Shown one piece after another: positions 45,436 through 53,461 of a DNA stretch of 64,000 nt. Origin of the DNA: an uncultured Paracoccaceae bacterium. GTDB taxonomy: Bacteria; Pseudomonadota; Alphaproteobacteria; Rhodobacterales; Rhodobacteraceae. Where the stretch lies: NCBI GenBank assembly GCA_937864535.1, contig CALMJS010000019.1, positions 62,001 through 126,000 of the forward strand. Direction: 5' to 3'. The first letter of the stretch is position 1, and every line of letters starts with the position of its first letter. Below the pieces are notes generated by a model that ran no database searches, was not told the origin of the DNA, and saw nothing but the letters and a program-made list of their open reading frames with translations. The position numbers were made by a program, and so were the translations under genes.

Positions 45436-46160
45436 GCCTCTAGCCCCATATAGACGCGGCGGACCTCGGGGTCCTGCAAGACCTCCTGAGGAGTGCCCAT
45501 CGCGATTTTTTCTCCGAAATTCAGGACCATAACGCGGTCTGCCACGGCCATCAGCGCGTGTAGCACATGTTCGATCCAGATGATGGTGACGCCAGTCGCC
45601 TTAACGCGGCGGACCAGTTTGACCAGCTCTGCGCCCTCGGCATCGGTCAGACCGCCCGCGATTTCATCCAGCAAGAGCAGTTTGGGCCGCCCCGCGAGGG
45701 CGCGCGCCAGTTCCAGCCGCTTGCGGTCCAGCAGCGTCAGCTTGCCCGCGTCGGTATTCGCCCGCGCCGACAGGCCACAGTCCTCTAGCACTTGGGCGCA
45801 ATGGGCGGCGGCATCGGTTTCCGACAGCCCCGCCGACAGCATCGCCGGGACCATCAGGTTTTCAAAGGCCGACATCGCGCCAAAGGGTTGCGGCACCTGA
45901 TAGGTGCGCCCGATCCCGCGTTTGCAGCGCCGATAGGGCGGTTCCGCCGCCAATTGGGCGCCGTCCAGCGACAGCGCCCCCCCGTTTGCGGCCAGATCGC
46001 CGCTGATCAGGTTGAACAATGTAGTTTTCCCGGCGCCATTCGGCCCCAGAATCCCCAGCACTTCGCCCCGGTTCACGTCAAAGGACACATCGTCGATGAC
46101 GGTGATCGCCCCGAACCGTTTTGACAGTCCGCGTGCGGACAGGATGACCTGATCAGCCAT
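45432..46160 (-). CDS. Branched-chain-type ABC importer ATPase LivG
   Basis: A 242-residue ATPase: Walker A GPNGAGKTTLFNLISG, Walker B LLLLDEIAGGLTDAE and the H-loop WIEHVLHALMAV. The signature motif is degenerate (LTLLDRKRLELARAL instead of LSxGxxR), which is common in LivG-like subunits of this subgroup; the LivF partner has a canonical one. It follows the binding-protein gene by 6 bp. Confidence 0.94.
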   Translation of the reverse strand: MADQVILSARGLSKRFGAITVIDDVSFDVNRGEVLGILGPNGAGKTTLFNLISGDLAANGGALSLDGAQLAAEPPYRRCKRGIGRTYQVPQPFGAMSAFENLMVPAMLSAGLSETDAAAHCAQVLEDCGLSARANTDAGKLTLLDRKRLELARALAGRPKLLLLDEIAGGLTDAEGAELVKLVRRVKATGVTIIWIEHVLHALMAVADRVMVLNFGEKIAMGTPQEVLQDPEVRRVYMGLEA

Positions 46161-46166
46161 GACGTC

Positions 46167-47465
46167 TTAGTTCCAGTTCAGCGGCAGGAACTCGGCTTCG
46201 GGTTCCAGCACGTCCGGGTAGATGGCATTATCGACGATTTTCAGGTCGAACGGCCATTTTTCGCCCTTGACCCACTGACCGCCAAAGATCGGGGTTTTGC
46301 AGACGTTGGCATGCGGGCCGTCGCCAAAGTGGATGTTGCCGACCAGCGTATCCAGATTGGTCGCCGCCAGCGCATCGCGGTTGGCGGTGCGGTCCATCGG
46401 ATCACCCGACCGTTTCAGCGTGTCGATGATCACCTCCCACAGCGCATGGGAATAGCCCAGCGGCTGGGTCCATTGTTTGCCGGTCTCGGTTTCCCAGATA
46501 TCCGCCAGTTCGCGGCTGGTCTGGCCGGTCAGCGACGATTTGTACGGGAAGGCGGGAGTCCACCAGACTTCGGACGACATGCCGGTGCCCAGATCGCCCA
46601 TCGCCTCGATCCCCGAGGGGAACAGCAGCGCGGCGGCGACGGTCACTACCTTGGGGTGGTAGTTTTGCTGGTTGCACTGGGTGATAAAGGTCTTGAGGTC
46701 AGCCACATAGGTGATGCCGCCGACGATTTCGCAGTTGTTCGCCTTGAACTCCGAAATCTGCGCGGTGAAATCGTTGGTGCGCGGTTCGAACATCGACGGG
46801 GCAAAGGCCTCGAACCCTGCGGCGGTGACGGCGGGCGGCAGACCATAGTCGTTGTTGCCCCAGGTTTCGCCATCGGCGTTGCGCGGGAACAGCATACCGA
46901 CCTTGCCGTTGGTTTCGATCGACTTCCACATGCCGGTAAAGGTGCCCAGAACGTCTTCGAGACCCCAGAAGAAGTGATAGGTCCATTCGAACGGATTTTC
47001 GGCGCCACCGCGCGGCATGACAAAGGCCTGCCAAGGCGAGTTAGACGAAATACACGGCACACCGTAGAGTTCGCACTGGTCGGCAGTCGGGTTGTTGATG
47101 TCGGTGGTCGAAGCCGGCAACATCAGGTGGATTTCATCGTTCAGGATCAAATCCCCGGCCAGTTCGGCGGCCTTGTTCGGGTTCGACTGCGCGTCGCGCA
47201 GCAGGATTTCGATATTATAGGTCTCGCCGTTGATCTCTAGCCCGTCAGCCAGCAGCGCCATGATTTTGTTGGTGGTATATTCGTCGGTTTCGCCGAACAG
47301 CGACAGCGGTCCGGTCATCGGGCTGATCACGCCGATTTTCAGGGTTTTCGACCCGGCCGCGCGGGCGGCGTGGGGCAGGGCGATGGTGGCGGCGGTCACC
47401 GCGCCCAAGCCCTTGAGCAGATCGCGGCGGTTCATATGATCGCGCGGGTTAATGTGTAGTGTCAT
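46167..47465 (-). CDS. Branched-chain-type ABC importer substrate-binding protein (Tat signal)
   Basis: A 432-residue type I periplasmic binding protein. The N-terminus has a twin-arginine signal, NRRDLLKGLGAVTAATIALPHAARA, suggesting export in folded form. The mature start KTLKIGVISPMTGPLSLFGE and the segment VGMLFPRNADGETWG are typical of family 6 binding proteins. Ligand is unknown; relatives bind amino acids, aromatic acids or amides. GGGAGG upstream of ATG 47465 supports the start. Confidence 0.93.
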   Translation of the reverse strand: MTLHINPRDHMNRRDLLKGLGAVTAATIALPHAARAAGSKTLKIGVISPMTGPLSLFGETDEYTTNKIMALLADGLEINGETYNIEILLRDAQSNPNKAAELAGDLILNDEIHLMLPASTTDINNPTADQCELYGVPCISSNSPWQAFVMPRGGAENPFEWTYHFFWGLEDVLGTFTGMWKSIETNGKVGMLFPRNADGETWGNNDYGLPPAVTAAGFEAFAPSMFEPRTNDFTAQISEFKANNCEIVGGITYVADLKTFITQCNQQNYHPKVVTVAAALLFPSGIEAMGDLGTGMSSEVWWTPAFPYKSSLTGQTSRELADIWETETGKQWTQPLGYSHALWEVIIDTLKRSGDPMDRTANRDALAATNLDTLVGNIHFGDGPHANVCKTPIFGGQWVKGEKWPFDLKIVDNAIYPDVLEPEAEFLPLNWN

Positions 47466-47528
47466 TGTTGGTTTTCCTCCCGTTTGACCCCTGCTTCGGC
47501 TCCTCTTCCTGACAGGGGATTGTAAAAT

Positions 47529-48350
47529 TCAGTCGAGTTCCGGCGCGGGCCGCAGGATCAGCCCGCCGTCGATCACCATTTGCGACCCGGTGACATAGCT
47601 GGACGCATTCGACGCCAGATAGAGCGCCAGCGGTTTGATCTCGTCGGTTTCGGCGACACGGCGCAGGCAGGACCAGCGGACAAAGGCCTGACGATCCTCC
47701 ACATTCGCCATGCGCCCGCCCGCAATATTGGTGATAAAGGGGCCGGGGCAGATGGCGTTGACGCGGATGTTGAAACGGCCCAGTTCCATGGCCAACTGCT
47801 TGACCAGATGGCTGACACCGGCCTTGGCGGGCATATAGGGCGTGCCGACGATGCCATCGACATAGAATGCCGCGATGGACGAGGTGGCGATGATCGACCC
47901 GCCGCGCCCCTGCGCCTTCATGTGGCGGGCGGCCAGTTTCATCGTGTCATAGACCGAGGTCAGGTTGATCGCGATGACCTTGTCCCAATGGGCGTCGTCC
48001 AGCGCGTCGATCTGGCCGTCGGGATTGCGCGCGCCATCCGGAGTCAGGAACCCCGGTCCGGCATCGACGCCCGCATTGGCGAACACCACATCCACCCCGC
48101 CCTGACGCGCTGCGGCCTGATCAAAGGCAGCGGCCAGCGCGGCGCGGTCGGTGACATCCAGAAGCACGCCTGTGGCCTGCGGGCCGATGGCGGCGACCGT
48201 CGCGGCCAGCGCCTGCGCGTTGTTGTCGATCAGGGTGACCTTCGCCCCCCGCTCGGCCATGATTTCCGCATAGGCGCGACCCAACCCATAGGCAGCCCCC
48301 GTCACGATGACGGATTTGCCTGTAACATCAAACATCTGATCCAGCGACAT
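47529..48350 (-). CDS. Short-chain dehydrogenase/reductase
   Basis: A 273-residue classical SDR with TGAAYGLGRAYAE for NAD(P) binding, NAG motif (FANAGVDAG), catalytic serine in SIIATSSIAAF and YMPAKAG as YxxxK. The inserted segment GFLTPDGARNPDGQIDALDD is longer than usual. It stands between the cupin and the importer genes and is probably the oxidoreductase of this pathway. Confidence 0.92.
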   Translation of the reverse strand: MSLDQMFDVTGKSVIVTGAAYGLGRAYAEIMAERGAKVTLIDNNAQALAATVAAIGPQATGVLLDVTDRAALAAAFDQAAARQGGVDVVFANAGVDAGPGFLTPDGARNPDGQIDALDDAHWDKVIAINLTSVYDTMKLAARHMKAQGRGGSIIATSSIAAFYVDGIVGTPYMPAKAGVSHLVKQLAMELGRFNIRVNAICPGPFITNIAGGRMANVEDRQAFVRWSCLRRVAETDEIKPLALYLASNASSYVTGSQMVIDGGLILRPAPELD

Positions 48351-48376
48351 CTGTCCCCCCGTTCCCTGACCGCCGG

Positions 48377-48892
48377 TCAGATGAACATGTCCTTGTTGAT
48401 GGGCAGATTGTTCGCCTCGCAGTAGCTGACGTAATGGTCGATGAACCAGAACACATCGGCGGTGAATTCGTAGTTGGCGTTGTCGTCAAAAAATTCGATC
48501 GCGCCATTCAGCCAGAACAGGGCCTTCATCCCGTTCGGGTCGTCGGAATAGAGCGTATGCGCGGTGCCGGGCAGTTCGTAGACGAAATCGCCGGGGCGTG
48601 CGGTCCAGTCGTATTCGAAATAGCCCCACGATCCTTCGAGGGTCACCGCCGACACCACACCGCGGTGTTTGTGCGTGCCGATGCGTCCGCCGCCCTTGAC
48701 CCAGAGGATATTCGCGGCCGAATTGGTACGGACATCGAAGGCCAGATGCTTGATCGCGGCGCTATCGCCAAACGGCACCCAAGGGTTGCTGGCATCGTCG
48801 CCGGGAATAAAGGCGCCGTCTTTGCCGAACCGTTTAATCATCGCCTCATGCGGTTCGGCGGGCAATTTGGTGATTTTATCTGGATTGCTCAT
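48377..48892 (-). CDS. Cupin dioxygenase-like protein (2,4'-dihydroxyacetophenone dioxygenase family)
   Basis: A 171-residue single cupin. The metal motif reads GTHKHRGVVSAVTLEGSWGYFEYDW (His-x-His and downstream Glu), with the second motif PGTAHTLY. This arrangement and the phrase YEYDW-PGDFVYELPGTAHT resemble 2,4'-dihydroxyacetophenone dioxygenase and ChrR-like cupins, which use one iron or zinc. It is the first gene of the leftward operon and is divergent from the XylR-like regulator. Ring or side-chain cleavage of an aryl ketone or beta-diketone is plausible but not shown. Confidence 0.78.
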   Translation of the reverse strand: MSNPDKITKLPAEPHEAMIKRFGKDGAFIPGDDASNPWVPFGDSAAIKHLAFDVRTNSAANILWVKGGGRIGTHKHRGVVSAVTLEGSWGYFEYDWTARPGDFVYELPGTAHTLYSDDPNGMKALFWLNGAIEFFDDNANYEFTADVFWFIDHYVSYCEANNLPINKDMFI

Positions 48893-49133
48893 GTTTTCCT
48901 CCCATGAACCCCTAAGTCGGGAACGAGGATCAGCAAACCAATCGGATAGGTTTTAGGTCAAAACGAAATTTCACGCCGCAGCGCAGAACCGGCGATCAGC
49001 GTCCTTGAAGTGGTTAAATCCTATGGCGGAAATTTTTTGCGCCTTAGGCCTCGGGGCGGGAAATGTATACATTGCGCCGCGCTGCGGCTTTGTCATATGG
49101 TGAAATTGCTGCATGATTTGGTGAAATGGCGCG
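48893..49133. promoter_or_regulatory. Divergent control region of XylR-like regulator and cupin operon
   Basis: Within 241 bp there is a perfect 12-bp palindrome AATGTATACATT (49062-49073) and a direct repeat TGGTGAAAT at 49098-49106 and 49119-49127, spaced by 21 bp, i.e. two helical turns. No convincing sigma-54 -24/-12 element (GG-N10-GC) is seen on either strand near the starts. Confidence 0.5.
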
Positions 49134-50717
49134 ATGAAGATACAGGCGGATCAAGAGCAACTCTTGCATCGGGGCGGGCGGCCGACTCTGGCTGATCTGG
49201 TCGAAAAACTGACCTTTAGTCCGGCCAAGGGCAGCATCGAATTGAACGGCGCGCGGATGGTTTTGTCGCGCGTGACCTTTGGCGCGGACCTGCAGGACGA
49301 ACTGGTGCGCCGGTTTGGCGAGCGTGAGGCGATGGTGCTGATGCTGCGGCTGGGCTATCGCAACGGGCGCGAGGATGCGGAATTCATCCGCCGCGCGTGG
49401 CCCAACCTCGAGGTGGGCGATGCCTTTACCGCCGGAACGCGGCTGCACATGATGACCGGAACCGTGCGCGTGGAAACGTTGCACAATGACTTCGATTTCC
49501 GCAATGACCGGTTTTCCGGCGATTTCCTCTGGCATGGATCGGTCGAGGCGACAGAATACCAGCGGCGGCACGGACGGGCGTTGACCCCGGTGTGCTGGGC
49601 CCAGACCGGCTATGCTGCGGGCTATGCCAGCGTGTTTTTCCGCAAACTGATCCTCTACAAAGAGGTCAGTTGCGCCGCGATGGGCGACCGGAGTTGTCGC
49701 GTCATCGGCAAAACCATTGATGATTGGGGCAAGGATGATCCCTTTGTCCGGATGTTCCTCGAAGAGGTGCTGGTCACCCGCGCGGAAATGCCGTCACGTA
49801 CCAAGACAACCAACCTGACGCGCAGTCATTCCAGCGAAGGCGTGCTGAACAACCTGATCGTGGCGCCAATCCGCCGCGAGCTGGATCAACTGGCGCAGGC
49901 GCGGCTGCCCGCGCTGATCACCGGGGCACCGGGGACGGGGCGGCGGATCGCGGCAGAATGGCTGCATGGGCGGCGGTTCCCCAGCGGCGAGATGATCGCC
50001 GTGCCGGCCGGGTCCGCCCAAGTCATGCCCGCGATCGAGGCCCTGCGGACTGCGATGCAACAGAAATCGACCAAAGGCCAGAGCCTGATGATCGACGGGA
50101 TCGACCAGTTGCCACCCGACCAGCAATACGCCGTGCAGGACCTGCTGCGCTTTGCCGAAGCCACAGCCGCGCCGGTGTTGGTCGTCGGTCTGTCGACGCT
50201 GCCGGTGGCGCGGATGCAGGGGCTAAACCGGTCGCTGCTGCACGATCTGGCGGTGATGCCGCTGTCGATGCCGCCCTTGGTCGCGCGGCGCGATGATCTG
50301 CCGGCGCTGGCCGAATTGCTGCTGGTGCGGCGCGATCAGACCGCCGATCAGGTCGTGCATCTGACCGCCGATGCCAACGAACTGATCGCCGCGCAGGATT
50401 GGACCGGCAACCTGCCGCAATTGCGATCTACCGTGCGCCGCGCCGCACTGTCGGCCCGCGACGGGCGGATCGACGCCGACATCCTGCGCGCCGCGCTCGA
50501 TGACGCCCCGGCGGCAGCAGCAGGGGACCAACCGACGGTGGATATTCACGCGCTCTGGCATCTGCTCCAGCCGATGTTCGATGCGGGTATCGGGCTCGAT
50601 AGCCTCGTGTCGATGATCGAACACCACGCGGTGGATCAGGCGGGCGGGAATGTGTCCGCAGCGGCGCGGCAACTGGGCCTGAGCCGGGCGAAACTGGACT
50701 ATCGGCTGCGGGATTGA
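49134..50717 (+). CDS. XylR/DmpR-like regulator with degenerate AAA+ domain
   Basis: A 527-residue protein. Residues 1-200 match XylR_N plus V4R sensor domains (RMVLSRVTFGADLQDELVRRFG; TPVCWAQTGYAAGYASVFF; VSCAAMGDRSCRVIGK), which bind aromatic effectors. The central domain is AAA+-like, but Walker A is GAPGTGRR (264-271) with Arg for the catalytic Lys, Walker B is SLMIDGIDQLP (317-327) lacking the Glu, and the sigma-54-contact GAFTGA loop is missing. A Fis-type HTH closes the protein (GGNVSAAARQLGLSRAKLDYRLRD). It probably regulates the divergent cupin operon, but not as a normal ATP-driven sigma-54 activator. Confidence 0.88.
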   Translation: MKIQADQEQLLHRGGRPTLADLVEKLTFSPAKGSIELNGARMVLSRVTFGADLQDELVRRFGEREAMVLMLRLGYRNGREDAEFIRRAWPNLEVGDAFTAGTRLHMMTGTVRVETLHNDFDFRNDRFSGDFLWHGSVEATEYQRRHGRALTPVCWAQTGYAAGYASVFFRKLILYKEVSCAAMGDRSCRVIGKTIDDWGKDDPFVRMFLEEVLVTRAEMPSRTKTTNLTRSHSSEGVLNNLIVAPIRRELDQLAQARLPALITGAPGTGRRIAAEWLHGRRFPSGEMIAVPAGSAQVMPAIEALRTAMQQKSTKGQSLMIDGIDQLPPDQQYAVQDLLRFAEATAAPVLVVGLSTLPVARMQGLNRSLLHDLAVMPLSMPPLVARRDDLPALAELLLVRRDQTADQVVHLTADANELIAAQDWTGNLPQLRSTVRRAALSARDGRIDADILRAALDDAPAAAAGDQPTVDIHALWHLLQPMFDAGIGLDSLVSMIEHHAVDQAGGNVSAAARQLGLSRAKLDYRLRD

Positions 50718-50775
50718 CCATTGCGCGGGCCTGCGCAGTCAGGTACCCGCCACACGCACACCGATAGGAGCCGAC

Positions 50776-51438
50776 ATGACCCGCCGCGCGATATTCTGGG
50801 ATATGGATGGAACGCTGATCGACAGCGAACCGGCGCATCAGGCAGCGTTCAACGATGCCGTGGCGCATCTGAGGCTGACGGTATCGCCCAGCGTGCATAG
50901 CGATCTGGTTGGCAGCAGCGGCGACCGGATTCACGCGGCCTTGGTCGCGGCGACGGGGCTGAACCTGTCGTTTGCGGAATGGACAGAGCTCAAGCACGGG
51001 TTCTACATCGCCCATGCGCAGGCGATTTTGCGCCGCGAACCCAGTAGCAGCATCGCCGTGCGGCTGGCCGCGCAGGGGGTGCCGCAGGCGGTGGTGTCCA
51101 ATTCGACCGCCGCCGAGGTCGCCCTGTGTCTGTCACTGACGGGGCTGGATCAGATCATCGCCACGACCATCAGCCGCGCCGATGTCACGCAGGGCAAACC
51201 CGCGCCCGAGATTTATCTGTTGGCCGCGCAGCGCTATGGCATCGATCCCGCCGACTGTCTGGTGGTCGAGGACAGCGTGACCGGAGCCCGCGCGGGCGTC
51301 GCGGCCGGAATGTCGGTGATCTATCATCCCCAACACGCCGGAACGACCGCCCCTGACGGCGCGGTCTATCTGGCGCATGACGCCGATCCCGCGCCGCTGA
51401 TCGACGGGTTTCTGGCGCGCGGGTCTATAGGTCTTTGA
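50776..51438 (+). CDS. HAD-superfamily hydrolase (phosphatase)
   Basis: A 220-residue HAD subfamily IA protein: motif I FWDMDGTLIDSEP with nucleophile Asp, motif II VVSNSTAAE, motif III Lys in GKPAPEIYLLAAQRYGI, and motif IV CLVVEDSVTGARAG. It has the helical cap inserted after motif I, like sugar-phosphate or phosphoglycolate phosphatases. It lies 58 bp after the regulator and its end overlaps the convergent flavoprotein gene by 14 bp. Substrate unknown. Confidence 0.92.
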   Translation: MTRRAIFWDMDGTLIDSEPAHQAAFNDAVAHLRLTVSPSVHSDLVGSSGDRIHAALVAATGLNLSFAEWTELKHGFYIAHAQAILRREPSSSIAVRLAAQGVPQAVVSNSTAAEVALCLSLTGLDQIIATTISRADVTQGKPAPEIYLLAAQRYGIDPADCLVVEDSVTGARAGVAAGMSVIYHPQHAGTTAPDGAVYLAHDADPAPLIDGFLARGSIGL

Positions 51439-53461
51439 CCAGCCGCAGCGCGTCGTAGATGGCCGCATGCGTATTGCGTGACGCGACCGCATCGCCGATC
51501 CGGAACAGACGGAAACCGCCCTCTGGGTTCGGGTCCAGCGCCTGCGCCGCACCAGTGGCCAATGCGTCGTAATCGACCTGACCCAGATTGCGCGACTGCG
51601 GTTTCAGCGCGAAATACAGATCGTCCAAGGGCCGCGTGCCGTTGTTGACCACCACCTGATCGACGATCCTGTCCTGCGTCACGGGGCCATAGTCCGACCC
51701 CAGCGTCGCACGCAGTTGGTTGCCGTCGCGGGCCACGCTATGCAGGCGCCACGTCACGGTAAACCGCGTGTCCCGGCCCTGCAATTTGCGCATATAGGGC
51801 ACGAGGTTCATCGCCATGACCTCTGGCGCAAAGGCGCGGTCGGGGGTGACGATTTCCACCTGCGCCCCGGTGGCCGAGATCAAATCAGCCGCCATCAGAC
51901 CGGCATGATCGCCCGCATCGTCAAATATCAGCACGTTCTGACCGGGTCGCACGTCGCCCGACAGGATGTCCCATGCGCTGACCACCAGATCGTCGCCCGC
52001 CCGCAGACCGCCGGTATAGGGCAGCCCGCCGGTGGCGATGATCACCTCCTCCGGCCGGGTCTCCAGCACGTCCGCCGCCTCTGCATAGGTGTTAAAGCGG
52101 AAGGTCACGCCACGTTTTTCACACTGCGCCATGCGCCAGTCGATGATGGAAATCATCTCGCGCCGACGTTCGTCCAGCGCGGTCAGGCGCACCTGACCAC
52201 CGGGCCGATCTGCCGCCTCGAGGACGGTGACAGCATGACCGCGTTCGGCGGCAACGCGGGCGGCCTCCAGCCCGGCGGGACCAGCCCCGACGATGGTGAT
52301 ATTTTTGCGTTTTGGCGCGGCGGGGATGTCATGGGGCATGGTCTCTTCGCGCCCGGTGGCCCCGTTGTGCATGCAGAACGCCAGCCCGCCCTGATAGATA
52401 CGGTCAAGGCAGTAGTTGGCGCCAACGCAGGGACGGATATCGTCCTCGCGGCCGTCGATCACTTTGCGCACCAGATGCGGGTCGGCCATATGGGCGCGGG
52501 TCATCCCGACCATGTCCAGCTTGCCACTGGCAATGGCGTGACGGGCGGTGGCAACGTCGGGGATTTTCGCCGCGTGAAAGGTCGGGAAACCGGTTTCCGC
52601 GCGGATCTGTCCGGCAAAATCCAGATGCGGCGCGTTCTTCATCCCTTGGATCGGGATCAGGTCGGTCAGGCCCGGATCGGTGTCGATATGGCCGCGCACG
52701 ACATTGAGGAAATCGACCAGACCACTGTCGCGCAGTTTACGGCTGACCTCGATGCCTTCGGCACCGGTCATACCGCCGTCCAGCACCTGATCGCCGGTAT
52801 AGCGCAGGCCAACGATGAACCGGTCGCCTACGCGGGCGCGGATGCCGCGCAGCACGTCCATCGTGAACCGCAGGCGATTGTCGAGCGATCCGCCATAGGG
52901 CGCGTCGAGGTCATTGGTCAGCGGCGACCAGAACTGTTCCAGCAGATGGCCATAGGCCTCGAGCTCGATCCCGTCGACCCCGGCGGCCTGCATCCGTTCG
53001 GCGGCGTCGGCGAAATCGCCGATCACCCGGGCCATGTCCCAGTCTTCCATCCGTTTGGGATAGGCGCGGTGGGCGGCCTCGCGTTCGTGACTGGGCGCGA
53101 GAACGGGCAGCCAGTCGCCCTTGTCCCAGCGGGTGCGGCGCCCCAGATGCGTCAGCTGGATCATCACAGCCGCGCCGTAGTCGTGGCATTCGTCCACCAT
53201 CGCCTTCATGTACGGGACAACCTCGTCCTTCCAGGCGAGGATGTTGTTGAACACCGGCGGGCTGTCGCGGGCGACACTGGCTGACCCGGCGGTCATCGTC
53301 AGGGCAACGCCCGCCCGCGCCCGTTCGACGTGATAGGCGCGATAGCGCCCCTTGGGCAAACCATCCTCGGGGTAGGCGGGTTCGTGGCTGGTAATCATGA
53401 TCCGATTACGCAGCGTGAGATGTTTCAGCTGATAGGGCTGTAGCAGGGGATCGTTCGACAT
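51425..53461 (-). CDS. Trimethylamine-dehydrogenase-like flavoprotein (OYE/TMADH family)
   Basis: A 678-residue two-part flavoprotein. The N-terminal FMN TIM barrel (LTLRNRIMITSHEP; IELEAYGHLLEQFWSP) is followed by an iron-sulfur segment and two nucleotide-binding domains (ITIVGAGPAGLEAARVAAERG). In the cluster motif, Cys345, Cys351 and Cys363 are present, but the second ligand is Ala348 (CVGANYC) where trimethylamine dehydrogenase has Cys. Related enzymes demethylate or open N-methylated compounds. Its ATG overlaps the methyltransferase stop (TGATG), so the two are coupled. Confidence 0.9.
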   Translation of the reverse strand: MSNDPLLQPYQLKHLTLRNRIMITSHEPAYPEDGLPKGRYRAYHVERARAGVALTMTAGSASVARDSPPVFNNILAWKDEVVPYMKAMVDECHDYGAAVMIQLTHLGRRTRWDKGDWLPVLAPSHEREAAHRAYPKRMEDWDMARVIGDFADAAERMQAAGVDGIELEAYGHLLEQFWSPLTNDLDAPYGGSLDNRLRFTMDVLRGIRARVGDRFIVGLRYTGDQVLDGGMTGAEGIEVSRKLRDSGLVDFLNVVRGHIDTDPGLTDLIPIQGMKNAPHLDFAGQIRAETGFPTFHAAKIPDVATARHAIASGKLDMVGMTRAHMADPHLVRKVIDGREDDIRPCVGANYCLDRIYQGGLAFCMHNGATGREETMPHDIPAAPKRKNITIVGAGPAGLEAARVAAERGHAVTVLEAADRPGGQVRLTALDERRREMISIIDWRMAQCEKRGVTFRFNTYAEAADVLETRPEEVIIATGGLPYTGGLRAGDDLVVSAWDILSGDVRPGQNVLIFDDAGDHAGLMAADLISATGAQVEIVTPDRAFAPEVMAMNLVPYMRKLQGRDTRFTVTWRLHSVARDGNQLRATLGSDYGPVTQDRIVDQVVVNNGTRPLDDLYFALKPQSRNLGQVDYDALATGAAQALDPNPEGGFRLFRIGDAVASRNTHAAIYDALRLVKDL

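Noticed and set aside
48893-49133. Sigma-54 promoter expected next to a XylR-like regulator
   Set aside because: No GG-N10-GC element with fitting context was found on either strand, in line with the regulator's missing GAFTGA loop.
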